Assembly: GCF_005938225.1 (NCBI RefSeq) | Contig: NZ_VCPC01000002.1 | Span: 744,001-808,000 of the forward strand | Length of the DNA: 64,000 bases | Direction of reading: 5' to 3' | From: Arenibacterium halophilum | Lineage (GTDB): Bacteria > Pseudomonadota > Alphaproteobacteria > Rhodobacterales > Rhodobacteraceae | Shown: one piece after another, positions 1-9,313 of the stretch | How the letters are laid out: the number at the start of each line of letters is the position of its first letter | How positions within the stretch are numbered: the first letter of the stretch is position 1 | Made by a program: the position numbers and the translations under genes | The notes under the pieces: generated by a model | The model's database searches: none | Told to the model about the DNA's origin: nothing | The model's input: the letters and a program-made list of their open reading frames with translations, nothing else

Positions 1-1196
1 TCTCGGTTGCGGCCAGCCTCAAGTCGCGCAAGCCGGACCTGGAGATCGCGATCATCGACCCCGCCGAAATCCACTATTACCAGCCCGGCTGGACGATGGT
101 TGGCGGTGGCATATTCGAGGCACAGGACACCGCAAAGACAATGGGCAGCCTGATCCCGAAAGGGGTCAAATGGATCAAGGCCGCTGTTGCAGCCTTCGAG
201 CCGCAGAACAATGCGGTCATCCTCGATGGGTGCCGTGTTGTGAAATATGATCGCCTTGTCGTCTGTCCCGGGCTCAAGCTGGACTGGGGCAAGGTCGAAG
301 GGCTCGAGGAAACGCTTGGCCGGAACGGGGTGACCTCGAACTACCGCTATGATCTTGCGCCCTACACATGGCAGCTGGTTCAGAAGATGCAGGCAGGCCG
401 GGCGATTTTCACGCAGCCCCCGATGCCGATCAAATGCGCCGGGGCGCCCCAAAAGGCGATGTACCTGTCAGGCGACGCCTGGTTCAGGCGCAATGCTCTG
501 AAATCAATCGATATCCAGTTCATGAATGCCGGCGGGGTGCTGTTCGGGGTCAAGGACTATGTGCCGGCGCTGATGGACTACGTGAACAAGTACGACGCGA
601 CATTGAACTTTTTTCACAACCTGATCTCGGTCGATGGCCCGGCCAAAAAAGCCACGTTCGCGGTCGCCAAGCCCGACACGGACCCGACCGAAGTGACCGT
701 CGAGTTCGACATGATGCATGTCTGCCCGCCGCAGACAGCACCGGACTTCATCCGCGTCTCGCCGCTGGCGGATCCGGCGGGTTGGGTCGATGTGGATCAG
801 GCAACGCTGCGCCACAAGAGCTTTGACAACATCTGGTCGCTTGGCGACGTGATGAATGCGCCCAATGCCAAGACAGCGGCGGCGGCGCGCAAGCAGGCCC
901 CCACGGTGGCCGAAAACATCGTAGCCGACATCGCCGGTCGGTCCGCCGTGGCGCAATACGACGGTTACGGGTCGTGCCCGCTGACGGTCGAGCGCGGCAA
1001 GATTGTTCTGGCCGAGTTCGGATATGGCGGGGTGCTGAAACCCAGTTTTCCCGCCGCGTTGATCGATGGCACGAAGCCAAGTCGTACCGCGTGGTTCCTG
1101 AAGGAAAAAATGCTGCCGCCGATCTACTGGCAGGCGATGCTGCGCGGGCGCGAATGGATGGCGAAGCCCGAAAAGTTGGAAGCTCGGGCCGAATGA
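1..1196 (+). CDS. sqr: Sulfide:quinone oxidoreductase, type II/SQOR-like (5' partial)
   Basis: FAD flavoprotein that oxidises sulfide to a bound persulfide or polysulfide and passes electrons to quinone at the membrane. Reading is open from base 3, so the start and the N-terminal FAD-binding GxGxxG lie before the window; 397 residues are visible. The segment MPIKCAGAPQKAMYL (Cys codon at 435-437) and the later YGSCPL match what I recall of the two redox cysteines of mitochondrial-type SQOR, and the block with GWVDVD and SLGDVMNAP is the second FAD-contacting region. The C-terminal MLRGREW stretch is the amphipathic membrane anchor. It is followed 94 bp later by a SulP transporter on the same strand, which fits sulfide oxidation plus anion transport. 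The family call is firm; the acceptor of the sulfane sulfur is unknown. Confidence 0.9.
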   Translation, partial: SVAASLKSRKPDLEIAIIDPAEIHYYQPGWTMVGGGIFEAQDTAKTMGSLIPKGVKWIKAAVAAFEPQNNAVILDGCRVVKYDRLVVCPGLKLDWGKVEGLEETLGRNGVTSNYRYDLAPYTWQLVQKMQAGRAIFTQPPMPIKCAGAPQKAMYLSGDAWFRRNALKSIDIQFMNAGGVLFGVKDYVPALMDYVNKYDATLNFFHNLISVDGPAKKATFAVAKPDTDPTEVTVEFDMMHVCPPQTAPDFIRVSPLADPAGWVDVDQATLRHKSFDNIWSLGDVMNAPNAKTAAAARKQAPTVAENIVADIAGRSAVAQYDGYGSCPLTVERGKIVLAEFGYGGVLKPSFPAALIDGTKPSRTAWFLKEKMLPPIYWQAMLRGREWMAKPEKLEARAE

Positions 1197-1290
1197 TTGA
1201 TTGGCGCGCCGTCGCCGCTTTCAGGCGATGGCGCGTCGGCCTAGGGGGCTTACAATCCGCGCCCCCGCCACATATCCGCGAGAGACTGCA

Positions 1291-3030
1291 ATGACGCCAC
1301 GATTTGTCCGCTATCTGCCGATCCTCACATGGGGCAGGCACTATGATCGATCCGCGCTGACGAACGATCTTGTCGCGGCAGTGATCGTGACGATCATGCT
1401 GATCCCGCAATCGTTGGCCTATGCCCTTCTTGCGGGGCTGCCGCCCGAAGCGGGGCTTTACGCTTCGATTGCGCCGATCCTGCTCTATGCGGTGTTTGGC
1501 ACCTCCCGCGCGCTTGCCGTGGGGCCGGTGGCGGTGGTGTCGCTTCTGACCGCCTCTGCCGTCGCTCAGGTGGCCGAGCAGGGCACGGCCGGGTATGCGG
1601 TGGCCGCGCTGACTTTGGCGGCGCTGTCTGGCGGCTTCCTGTTGCTGCTCGGCGTGTTCCGGCTGGGTTTTCTGGCCAATTTCCTCAGCCATCCGGTGAT
1701 CGCGGGGTTTATCACGGCCTCGGGCATCCTGATCGCGACCAGCCAGCTCAAACACATCCTCGGGGTCGAGGGCGGCGGGCATACGCTGATCGATATGGTC
1801 AGCGCGCTTGTGTCCCATGCCGGGCAGGTCAATCCGGTGACCGTCCTTATCGGCGTCACGGCCACGGCCTTTCTGTTCTGGGTCCGCAAGGGGGTGAAGC
1901 CGCTGTTGGTCAGGATGGGGGCAGGGCCTCGTCTGGCCGACATCGCTACCAAAGCGGGGCCCGTGGCGGCGGTTGTGGCAACCACGTTCGCGGTGTGGGC
2001 CTTTGGTCTGGCCGAGCGCGGCGTCTCGGTCGTGGGGGAGGTACCGCAAGCCCTGCCGCCGCTGACGCTTCCGGGGTACGCGCCGGACCTGATCCGACAA
2101 TTGGCGATCCCGGCAATCCTGATTTCCATCATCGGCTTTGTGGAATCCATCTCTGTCGCGCAGACACTTGCCGCCAAGAAGCGTCAGCGCATCGACCCGA
2201 ACCAGGAACTGATCGGCCTTGGTGCGGCCAACCTTGGCGCGGCCTTTACGGGTGGCTACCCGGTCACCGGCGGTTTCTCACGCTCGGTCGTGAACTTCGA
2301 CGCGGGCGCCGAAACACCGGCGGCAGGCGCCTTCACGGCCATCGGTCTTGCGGTTGCCGCGCTCGCGCTGACGCCGCTTGTCTATTACCTGCCCAACGCA
2401 ACGCTGGCCGCCACCATCGTGGTTGCCGTTCTTAGCCTCGTCGATTTCGCGATCCTGAAGAAAACCTGGTCTTACTCTCGCGCCGATTTCGCAGCGGTCG
2501 CCGCGACGATCCTTCTGACCCTGACGCTTGGGGTCGAAATTGGCGTGGCCTCTGGCGTGATCCTGTCGATCGCACTGCACCTTTACAAAACCTCAAAGCC
2601 GCACGTTGCCGAAGTGGGGCTGGTTCCGGGCACCAATCACTTCCGCAATATCCACCGGCACGACGTCACCACCGACCCCGAGGTACTGGCGCTGCGCGTG
2701 GACGAGAGCCTTTATTTCGTGAATGCCCGGTTCCTTGAGGACCTGATCCAGGATCGCGTGGTCGATGGTGCGGCGCTGCGTCATGTGATCCTGATGTGTT
2801 CTGCCGTGAACGAGATTGATTATTCTGCCCTCGAAAGCCTGGAGGCGATCAACCTCAGGCTCCGGGATCTGGGGGTGGGGCTGCACCTGTCGGAAGTGAA
2901 GGGGCCGGTGATGGACCGCCTGAAGACAACGCACTTCCTTGATCAGTTGAACGGGCGGGTCTTCCTGTCGCAGTATGATGCCTGGACGGCGCTTGCTAAG
3001 CCGAACGATCCGGCCAAGGCGGCAGAATGA
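1291..3030 (+). CDS. SulP-family anion transporter with STAS domain
   Basis: Inner-membrane SLC26/SulP transporter of 579 residues; family substrates include sulfate, bicarbonate and other anions. The N-terminal two thirds is hydrophobic and has the family stretch IPQSLAYALLAGLPPEAGLY near residues 35-55. The last 120 or so residues form a cytoplasmic STAS domain (LRVDESLYFVNA onward). I chose the ATG at 1291, preceded by a GAGAG-type site, over a TTG at 1201: the 30 extra residues would be Arg-rich and unlike a SulP start. The 94 bp spacing from sqr suggests co-transcription, so sulfate or sulfite transport linked to sulfide oxidation is a reasonable inference, but substrate cannot be read from the sequence. 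Confidence 0.88.
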   Translation: MTPRFVRYLPILTWGRHYDRSALTNDLVAAVIVTIMLIPQSLAYALLAGLPPEAGLYASIAPILLYAVFGTSRALAVGPVAVVSLLTASAVAQVAEQGTAGYAVAALTLAALSGGFLLLLGVFRLGFLANFLSHPVIAGFITASGILIATSQLKHILGVEGGGHTLIDMVSALVSHAGQVNPVTVLIGVTATAFLFWVRKGVKPLLVRMGAGPRLADIATKAGPVAAVVATTFAVWAFGLAERGVSVVGEVPQALPPLTLPGYAPDLIRQLAIPAILISIIGFVESISVAQTLAAKKRQRIDPNQELIGLGAANLGAAFTGGYPVTGGFSRSVVNFDAGAETPAAGAFTAIGLAVAALALTPLVYYLPNATLAATIVVAVLSLVDFAILKKTWSYSRADFAAVAATILLTLTLGVEIGVASGVILSIALHLYKTSKPHVAEVGLVPGTNHFRNIHRHDVTTDPEVLALRVDESLYFVNARFLEDLIQDRVVDGAALRHVILMCSAVNEIDYSALESLEAINLRLRDLGVGLHLSEVKGPVMDRLKTTHFLDQLNGRVFLSQYDAWTALAKPNDPAKAAE

Positions 3031-3157
3031 CCGAACAGGGACTGGCGGATTGCCGATCCCTGTCTACTGCCGCTCCTCAGTGGCTTAAAAGTCTGTCGAT
3101 ATTGGTTTCCAACCCGATCCGTCAGGACGCTGCCGATGCAACCGCGGGGGTGCAAGC

Positions 3158-3718
3158 CTAAGCCGAGGCGTCTGTCGTGGTGACGGTCAAGGTGTCATCG
3201 CCGCGCTTGCCGTTTTCCAGCCAGTCTCTTTCGCGATCTTCGATAAGGTTCCACAAGACGGTCCAGAATCCGCGCATTGCTTCGGGGCCGGCAGCCGCGC
3301 AGGCGCGGCCGATGCGGTCGAACTGGAAAGACGTGATTTTGCGCAACATCTCTTCGCCCTCTGGGGTGGTGTGCAGATGCCGTTGCCGCCGGTCGATTTC
3401 GGAAGTCCGCTGCTGGATCAGACCCATGCGGACAAGATCGCCCATGGGGCGGTGAATGTTCTGATTTGTCACTCGGATCAGGTCCAGCAACTGGCCAACC
3501 GTGATGCCCGGAGACTGGGTGACAAAATAAAGAATGCGGTGGTGGACCCGACCCAAGCCAAGACCAAGATCGGCAATGCGCCTGTCACCATCATCAATCA
3601 AGTTGAGGTGGGCCAGAAAATGCAACTCCAGTGTCAGCGAGCGCGCCGCGAGCGAGTCTGCCGGGGGCCATTCCTTTGTGGATAAGCGCGCATCTGAAGA
3701 AGGTTGCTGGTCGGGCAT
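3158..3718 (-). CDS. MarR-family transcriptional regulator
   Basis: Winged-helix regulator of 186 residues from the ATG at 3718, which has an AGGA about 11 nt upstream. Earlier in-frame starts up to 3784 would add a Met- and Val-rich segment and lack a good ribosome site. The DNA-binding core is the segment ILYFVTQSPGITVGQLLDLI followed by the recognition helix around TNQNIHRPMGDLVRMGLI and the wing with DRRQRHLHTT. It is divergent from the LIV-transporter operon at 3893, with repeated ACTATA motifs between them, so it probably controls that operon and itself. MarR proteins near acyl-CoA synthetases often respond to aromatic acids or CoA thioesters; the ligand here is unknown. Confidence 0.85.
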   Translation of the reverse strand: MPDQQPSSDARLSTKEWPPADSLAARSLTLELHFLAHLNLIDDGDRRIADLGLGLGRVHHRILYFVTQSPGITVGQLLDLIRVTNQNIHRPMGDLVRMGLIQQRTSEIDRRQRHLHTTPEGEEMLRKITSFQFDRIGRACAAAGPEAMRGFWTVLWNLIEDRERDWLENGKRGDDTLTVTTTDASA

Positions 3719-3784
3719 ATCTACTGGCGTCCTGAACGTAACTTGTTGGCATCGCATGTTTAGCGTCACGGGCAGAAGATACAA

Positions 3785-3829
3785 GTTTCAAACTATAGTC
3801 GAAACAAAACTATAACAATCTTATTGACA
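3785..3829. promoter_or_regulatory. Candidate MarR operator and LIV-operon promoter
   Basis: In the marR-livK intergenic region GTTTC (3785-3789) and GAAAC (3801-3805) flank the palindrome ACTATAGT (3792-3799), and a second ACTATA lies at 3809-3814. A TTGACA hexamer follows at 3824-3829 and could be the -35 of the LIV operon; no convincing -10 is seen at 16-18 nt. Seen directly; the assignment to this MarR is inferred from position. Confidence 0.4.
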
Positions 3830-3859
3830 TTAATTTGGCGATGATGTGATCTTGCTCAA

Positions 3860-3875
3860 GACCGGAGCTCCGGTC
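3860..3875 (+). promoter_or_regulatory. 16-bp perfect palindrome in the LIV-operon leader
   Basis: GACCGGAGCTCCGGTC lies 17 bases before the start codon of the binding-protein gene and just upstream of the strong GGGAGGAAA ribosome site. It can fold as a six-bp stem with a four-base loop, or act as a protein site. Its role is unknown. Confidence 0.45.
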
Positions 3876-3892
3876 GCTCAAGGGAGGAAAAA

Positions 3893-5068
3893 ATGAATAT
3901 TTTCGGAAAGGCGGCACTTTTTGCCGCCGGGGCAGCCGCGCTTGTCGCGAACCCGGCGCTGGCAGACGAAGACGCGTTCCGCGTTGGTGGAATTGTCTCG
4001 CTAAGCGGCGCGTATGGCGTGATTGGCGAGTCGATGCGCAAGGGCGCGGAACTGGCGGCAGAAGCCCGGGGTGGAACGGTTCTGGGCGCGCCGATCGTGT
4101 TTGAATGGGAAGATACCGAAACCAATCCGCAGATCGCTGTTCAGAAAGCATCGGCCCTTATGGGCAAGGGCGTGGACATGTTGTTTGGGGCCGTGAGTTC
4201 GGGCTCGACACTTGCGGTGATGAAGGTATCCGAGCGGCGCGGCGTTCCGCTTATTGTCACGCTTTCGGCCAGTGACCGGATCACGGGCGAGGACATGGCT
4301 TCCAACACCTTCCGCACCTCAAACCCGGTGCGGATGGAAAACACGATGATGGCCGAGTTCGTGGGCCGCGAAAAGCTGGGCAAGATATATGCCGTTGTCG
4401 CGGACTACGGGGTAGGGCGCGACATGTGGGACGACCTGAAGGGGCGTCTGGATGCGGTAGGGGCCGAGATCGTGGCAGAGGATTATCCGCCGCTGGGAGG
4501 CCGGGACTACGCGCTGATTATCGACAAGATCAAGAAGACCGATGCCGACGGTGTCGTGATGATCATGACCGGCGGCGATGCGATCACCTTCCTCAAGCAG
4601 TCGGGGCAGGTCGGGCTGAAAGACGAAAAGCAGATTTTCGGCACGATGGTCATGGACGAGATGATGGGCGAGGCGGTCGGAGATCTGTCCTTTGGCGTCA
4701 ACTCGACCCTGCGCTACCACTTTGCCATCGACAACGAGGTCAACCGGGCCTTCGTGGAGTCCTACGTTGCAAAATACGGCGTCTACCCCGACCAGGCCGC
4801 AGGCGAAGCCTATGACGGCATGGCGTGGTTCCTGGACGTGGTGGAGGAAACCGGCGTCTGGGATCAGCAGGCGTGGATCAAGGCCTTTTCGACCTCGACC
4901 AATACGAAGTCATTGGAAGGCGTGAAGGTCATGCGCGCCTGCGACCATCAGGCGGCGCAATCGGGCATCTTTGGCAAGGCCATCAAGGGCGAAGCACCGC
5001 ATCCGAATGTGACGATGGAGATCTCGTATCAATTCGACAGCGAAACCCTGTTTCCTGCCTGCGACTGA
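3893..5068 (+). CDS. ABC transporter substrate-binding protein, LIV type (Peripla_BP_6)
   Basis: Periplasmic ligand-binding protein of 391 residues, the usual size for the branched-chain amino acid (LivK-like) family. It starts with a Sec signal peptide (MNIFGKAALFAAGAAALVAN) with probable cleavage after ALADE. The mature part opens with the family pattern FRVGGIVSLSGAYGVIGES and has the SGSTLAV ligand-binding loop. It heads an operon with an acyl-CoA synthetase, LivHMGF and a thiolase, so its ligand is more likely a carboxylic acid that is CoA-activated than leucine. A GGGAGG site sits eight bases upstream. A terminator-like hairpin follows the stop codon. Confidence 0.92.
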   Translation: MNIFGKAALFAAGAAALVANPALADEDAFRVGGIVSLSGAYGVIGESMRKGAELAAEARGGTVLGAPIVFEWEDTETNPQIAVQKASALMGKGVDMLFGAVSSGSTLAVMKVSERRGVPLIVTLSASDRITGEDMASNTFRTSNPVRMENTMMAEFVGREKLGKIYAVVADYGVGRDMWDDLKGRLDAVGAEIVAEDYPPLGGRDYALIIDKIKKTDADGVVMIMTGGDAITFLKQSGQVGLKDEKQIFGTMVMDEMMGEAVGDLSFGVNSTLRYHFAIDNEVNRAFVESYVAKYGVYPDQAAGEAYDGMAWFLDVVEETGVWDQQAWIKAFSTSTNTKSLEGVKVMRACDHQAAQSGIFGKAIKGEAPHPNVTMEISYQFDSETLFPACD

Positions 5069-5073
5069 TCAGG

Positions 5074-5102
5074 ACTGCGGCCTCGAACTGGGCCGCAGTT
5101 TT
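5074..5102 (+). terminator. Intrinsic terminator/attenuator after the LIV binding-protein gene
   Basis: ACTGCGGCC (5074-5082) pairs perfectly with GGCCGCAGT (5091-5099) over a loop of 8 bases, followed by TTTT. It is six bases after the stop codon at 5068 and inside the operon. It probably terminates part of the transcripts or protects the upstream mRNA, giving more binding protein than membrane components. Confidence 0.75.
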
Positions 5103-5130
5103 ATCCTCGGCTACAGATGACGGACACCAT

Positions 5131-6687
5131 ATGCGACTGATCGACTATTTTCAGAAGGGTCTAGAGCACGGGCCCGAACAGCCCGCCTTTGTCGACGGGC
5201 ATTCCCGCCTGACCTACGCGGACGCAGATGAAATCGCGCGGCGGATTGCTTCGGCGCTTCATGGGCGGGGTTTGGCAAACGGAACCCGATCTGCCTTGTT
5301 CAGCCCGAATTATGCCTCTGCATTCGTTGGGCTTGTCGGCATATTTCACGCCGGGAATGTTTGGGTTCCGACGAATGCCCGGAATTCTGTCGATGCCAAT
5401 GTTCACATGCTGAACCTGACATCCTGCGAAGTGCTGTTCTATCACAGCGATCTGGAAGATGCCGCTCTGGATATGATCCGGCAGGTGCCCTCGCTCAAGC
5501 TGGTGGTGTGTCTTGATCGGGACGGGCGCGATGGCGCGCCGTCGCTTGACGCCTTCGCCACAGCGGGCGACGGAACCTTGCCGGACGTGCCCGACGATGA
5601 GGATCGCATCGCGTCCGTCTTTCCGACAGGGGGAACGACGGGGCTGTCGAAGGGGGCGCAATGGTCCCACGGTACCTGGGGGCAGATGGTTCAGGAATTC
5701 TGGGCCAACATGCCTTGCGAGGGGCGTGCAGTTCACCTGGTGGCGGGTCCGATGACACATGCGGCAGGCGGGCTTGCCGTGATGGCGATGGCGCGGGGCG
5801 CGACAAACGTCGTCATTCCGAAGGCAGATCCCGAACTGATCATGCAAAGCATTCAGGAGCACGGGATCACGCATCTGTATCTGCCGCCAACCGTTCTTTA
5901 CATGATGCTGTCGCACCCGAATGTGCGGAATTACGACTATTCCAGCCTGCAGTATTTCGTGCTGGCTGCCGCGCCCTGTGCACCGGAGAAGTTGCGCGAA
6001 GCATTGGAGGTGTTCGGGCCGGTCATGTGCCAGTGCTATGGGCAGGCCGAAGCGCCGATGTTCATTTCTTTCCTCGGGCGCGATGTTCTGAGTGATGCCG
6101 CAAAGGGCAATGTAGCGCACCGTTTTGCAAGCTGCGGGCGCCCCAGCCTGAGCGTGCGCACCGCGATCCTAGATGATGACGGGGCCGAGGTGCCTTGTGG
6201 CGAACGCGGCGAAATCGCGGTGCGCGGGCCGCTTGTCTTTGATGGATACGTCAATAATCCCAAGGCGATGCAAAGTGCATTCCGCGCCGGCTGGCTGTTG
6301 ACCGGTGATGTCGGCTATCGCGACGAAGACGGGTTCCTGTACATCGTGGACCGCAAGAAGGACATGATCGTTACCGGCGGCTTCAATGTCTTCAGCGCCG
6401 AAGTTGAACAGGTGATCCTGTCGCATCCTGCCGTCAACGATTGCGCCGTCGTGGGCGTGCCCGACGCCAAGTGGGGCGAAGCCGTGAAGGCCGTGCTGGA
6501 GCTCAAGGCCGGGAGCACCGCTTTCGATCCATCCGAGATCATCGAGCTTGTGAAGCAGCAACTGGGTGGGGTGCATGCCCCCAAAAGCGTCGACGTCTGG
6601 CAGACGCTGCCCCGCAGCCCCGCAGGCAAGGTGCTGAAGCGGGACATCCGCGAACAATTCTGGGTCGGCGAAACGCGCGCTGTCTGA
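5131..6687 (+). CDS. AMP-binding acyl-CoA synthetase (class I adenylate-forming)
   Basis: Cytoplasmic ligase of 518 residues that would convert a carboxylic acid, ATP and CoA to acyl-CoA. Seen: the phosphate-binding loop PTGGTTGLSKG (about 165-175), the motif YGQAEAP, the hinge and adenylate region LTGDVGYRDEDGFLYIVDRK, TGGFNVFSAEVE, and the C-terminal catalytic lysine in SPAGKV (about K500). The ATG at 5131 was chosen because it starts the conserved N-terminus MRLIDYF, shared with the second ligase at 40113; reading is open further upstream but overlaps the binding-protein gene. It lies between the transporter's binding protein and permeases, so it probably activates the imported acid. The substrate is not determined. 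Confidence 0.9.
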   Translation: MRLIDYFQKGLEHGPEQPAFVDGHSRLTYADADEIARRIASALHGRGLANGTRSALFSPNYASAFVGLVGIFHAGNVWVPTNARNSVDANVHMLNLTSCEVLFYHSDLEDAALDMIRQVPSLKLVVCLDRDGRDGAPSLDAFATAGDGTLPDVPDDEDRIASVFPTGGTTGLSKGAQWSHGTWGQMVQEFWANMPCEGRAVHLVAGPMTHAAGGLAVMAMARGATNVVIPKADPELIMQSIQEHGITHLYLPPTVLYMMLSHPNVRNYDYSSLQYFVLAAAPCAPEKLREALEVFGPVMCQCYGQAEAPMFISFLGRDVLSDAAKGNVAHRFASCGRPSLSVRTAILDDDGAEVPCGERGEIAVRGPLVFDGYVNNPKAMQSAFRAGWLLTGDVGYRDEDGFLYIVDRKKDMIVTGGFNVFSAEVEQVILSHPAVNDCAVVGVPDAKWGEAVKAVLELKAGSTAFDPSEIIELVKQQLGGVHAPKSVDVWQTLPRSPAGKVLKRDIREQFWVGETRAV

Positions 6688-6708
6688 TCTTGCCCGTGTA
6701 GGAAAACC

Positions 6709-7572
6709 ATGACCGGAACTTTGATCATTGGCCTCAGCATCGCGATGATGCTTTTCTTGCTGGCGGCCGGGCTGACCATCATCTTCGGGATGCTGGGGGT
6801 CATCAATTTCGCCCACGGCGTGCTGTACATGGTGGGCGGTTTCATCGCCGTCGAAGTCGTCAACCAGACAGGAAACTTCTGGCTGTCCCTGTTGGTGGCG
6901 CCTTTGGCCGTGGCCGCGCTTAGTGCCTTGCTTGAAATACTGCTGCTCAGGCCGCTCTATGACCGGGATCATGTCGAACAGCTGTTGATGACATTCGGTA
7001 TCATCCTCGTGCTCGACGAAGTGGTGCGCACGGTCTGGGGGCTTGGCTATCACGACATCCCACTACCCGGGAGCCTTTCTGGCGCCATACCCGTCTTCGA
7101 CTCTGACGTGGCCGTCTATCGGTTGTTCCTGATCGGGGCGGGGCTGATCGCCGGGCTTGGGCTGTTCGCGCTGATCGAGTGGACGAAACTCGGGATCGTT
7201 CTGCGCGGCGCGATGACCCATCCCGCGATGGTCCGCAGCCTTGGCATCCCTGTATCGACCATCCGAACGATTGTCTTCGCGCTGGGCGGCGGGCTGGCCG
7301 CACTTGCCGGAACCATTGCCGCGCCGCTTATTCCGATCCAGGTCGGCATGGGTTTCGGCATCATCGTGGACTGTTTCATCGTGGTGATCCTTGGCGGCCT
7401 TGGAAATATCCGGGGCGCGATCGCCGCAGCCCTGTTGTTGGGGCTCGTGCGGGCCTTTGGTCAGCAGTACTTTCCCGAATGGATCGAACTGTCGACCTAT
7501 CTGGTCCTGATGATCGTTCTGCTGTGGCGGCCGCAAGGATTGTTCACCTTTTCAAAGGGGCGCAAGGCATGA
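6709..7572 (+). CDS. livH: LIV-type ABC transporter permease LivH
   Basis: Inner-membrane permease of 287 residues with about eight hydrophobic segments. The stretch FGMLGVINFAHGVLYMVGGF near the N-terminus and the ILGGLGNIRGA loop near the C-terminus are typical of LivH. An AGGA ribosome site precedes the ATG, and the stop overlaps the livM start as ATGA (7569-7572), which indicates translational coupling. With LivM it forms the channel for whatever the 3893 binding protein delivers. Confidence 0.93.
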   Translation: MTGTLIIGLSIAMMLFLLAAGLTIIFGMLGVINFAHGVLYMVGGFIAVEVVNQTGNFWLSLLVAPLAVAALSALLEILLLRPLYDRDHVEQLLMTFGIILVLDEVVRTVWGLGYHDIPLPGSLSGAIPVFDSDVAVYRLFLIGAGLIAGLGLFALIEWTKLGIVLRGAMTHPAMVRSLGIPVSTIRTIVFALGGGLAALAGTIAAPLIPIQVGMGFGIIVDCFIVVILGGLGNIRGAIAAALLLGLVRAFGQQYFPEWIELSTYLVLMIVLLWRPQGLFTFSKGRKA

Positions 7573-8567
7573 CCCGCGGCAAATGGCACCTTAACCTGAC
7601 GCTGGCGACAGTGATCCCCTTGGCGGTGATTGTCCTGTCGTTCCTCGGCGGCGCACCGCTGCACACATTGCTGTCGCTGATCGTGGTCTGGTCGATCTTT
7701 GCAATCGGGTTCGACCTGATCTTCGGCCTGACCGGCATCATATCTTTCGGTCACGCGGCATTCTTCGGCATCGGGGCCTACGCTTATGCTGTTCTGACGC
7801 TGTCGTGGGGCGTATCGGAAGGGGTGGCGCTACTGGCCGCGATCCTTTTCGGAACGGTTCTTGGCGCGCTGTTCGGAATAGTCTCTTTGCGCATTTCGGG
7901 CATCTACTTTGGCCTGACCACGCTGATCATGGCCGAGATGGTCAACCATCTGATCGCGATCAAGCTGAAACGATGGACAGGTGGAACGGATGGGCTGGCG
8001 GGCGTCAGCCGTCCCGAAATCCTGGGGCTGAATGTCTATGACGACCACATATACCTGATGCTTCTGGTCCTTGTTTTCTGGCTGGTCCTGCTTGGCGCGG
8101 CTGTGCTGCGGGCGTCGGCCTATGGGCAGGTGTTAAGCGCCATCCGGCAAAACCCGGTCCGGGCGGAACAGCTTGGCTATGACGTCTCTATGTACAAGTG
8201 TTCGGCCTTCGCGATCTCGGGAGGGGTTTCCGGGCTGGCCGGGGCGCTGCTTGGCGGTCTGATCTACTATGTCGGCCCGCAGATGACCCACTGGGCAACC
8301 TCTGGCGACGTTTTGATCATGACAGTGCTGGGCGGGCGCGGAACCTTTGCCGGACCGGTGGTCGGGGTGGCGCTGTTCGAATTCCTGCGCGAGGGCGTCG
8401 GCGACATATCAGACCACTGGCACGGGTTGCTGGGGCTCATCTTCATCGCCGTCACCCTCTGGATGCCTGGTGGCGTGGTCGGGCTGATCCAAGAGCGGGT
8501 ACGACGCCGCCGCGCACTCAGGGCGGAACTGCGCCGCGCCACGATCCGGACGGAGGGCGCGACATGA
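7569..8567 (+). CDS. livM: LIV-type ABC transporter permease LivM
   Basis: Second permease subunit, 332 residues from the ATG at 7569 that overlaps the livH stop. Typical LivM features are GFDLIFGLTGIISFGHAAFF near residues 40-60 and VLGGRGTFAGPVVG in the last third. It ends in a short Arg-rich cytoplasmic tail (RVRRRRALRAELRR) and overlaps livG by four bases (ATGA at 8564-8567). The longer open frame to 7179 runs over livH and was rejected. Confidence 0.93.
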   Translation: MTRGKWHLNLTLATVIPLAVIVLSFLGGAPLHTLLSLIVVWSIFAIGFDLIFGLTGIISFGHAAFFGIGAYAYAVLTLSWGVSEGVALLAAILFGTVLGALFGIVSLRISGIYFGLTTLIMAEMVNHLIAIKLKRWTGGTDGLAGVSRPEILGLNVYDDHIYLMLLVLVFWLVLLGAAVLRASAYGQVLSAIRQNPVRAEQLGYDVSMYKCSAFAISGGVSGLAGALLGGLIYYVGPQMTHWATSGDVLIMTVLGGRGTFAGPVVGVALFEFLREGVGDISDHWHGLLGLIFIAVTLWMPGGVVGLIQERVRRRRALRAELRRATIRTEGAT

Positions 8568-9313
8568 CCCATGCGATGAGCTGCAAGGGGATCGGCGTCA
8601 GCTTTGGCAAGTTTCGCGCCCTGAATGATGTCAACCTCGATTTCCCGGCTGGTCGTGTGACCGCGCTGATCGGTCCGAACGGAGCCGGAAAGACGACGCT
8701 TCTGAACGTTCTGTCCGGCATCCTGACCGCCGATCGCGGGCAGATCACGGTGGGTGGGCAAGACGTGACCCATATGGCGCCGCATCGACGCGCGGCGCTT
8801 GGGATCGCCCGATCCTTCCAGATCTTCACCATCTTTCCGGAAATGACCGTTCTGGAAAACGTCCGCTTTGCGCGCCAGCGCAAGCACCTGAAGGTGGCTC
8901 TGCCGTGGCAGCTTGCCCATCGTATGTCCCAGACCCGCCGCGACGCGATGGCGGTTCTCGACCGGTTCGGACTGGCCGATCTGGCTCAGACACAGGCGGC
9001 AAACCTGTCGCACGGCAAACAGCGGGCTCTGGAACTTGCGATTGTCGTGGTGAACGAACCGGAATTGCTGTTGCTGGATGAACCTTTGGCGGGGGTTGGC
9101 CATTCCGAGATGGAAGAGTTTTCCGCATTGGTCGGCGAAGCCATACAGGGGCGCACCGCGATCCTTGTCGAGCATAACATGGACATGGTGATGGGGATCT
9201 CGGACCAGATCGTTGTGCTTCTTGGCGGCGAAGTGCTGGCCAAGGGCACGCCGTCGGATATCCGCAGCGATCCGCGCGTCCGTGACGCCTATCTGGGAGA
9301 GGCGACATGCTGA
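8564..9313 (+). CDS. livG: LIV-type ABC transporter ATP-binding protein LivG
   Basis: Cytoplasmic ATPase of 249 residues. Walker A is GPNGAGKTT, the signature region is LSHGKQRALELA rather than LSGGQ (normal for LivG), and Walker B is LLLLDEPLAGV followed by the switch His in LVEHNMD. The ATG overlaps the livM stop and the TGA overlaps the livF start, so it is translationally coupled on both sides. Confidence 0.93.
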   Translation: MTHAMSCKGIGVSFGKFRALNDVNLDFPAGRVTALIGPNGAGKTTLLNVLSGILTADRGQITVGGQDVTHMAPHRRAALGIARSFQIFTIFPEMTVLENVRFARQRKHLKVALPWQLAHRMSQTRRDAMAVLDRFGLADLAQTQAANLSHGKQRALELAIVVVNEPELLLLDEPLAGVGHSEMEEFSALVGEAIQGRTAILVEHNMDMVMGISDQIVVLLGGEVLAKGTPSDIRSDPRVRDAYLGEATC

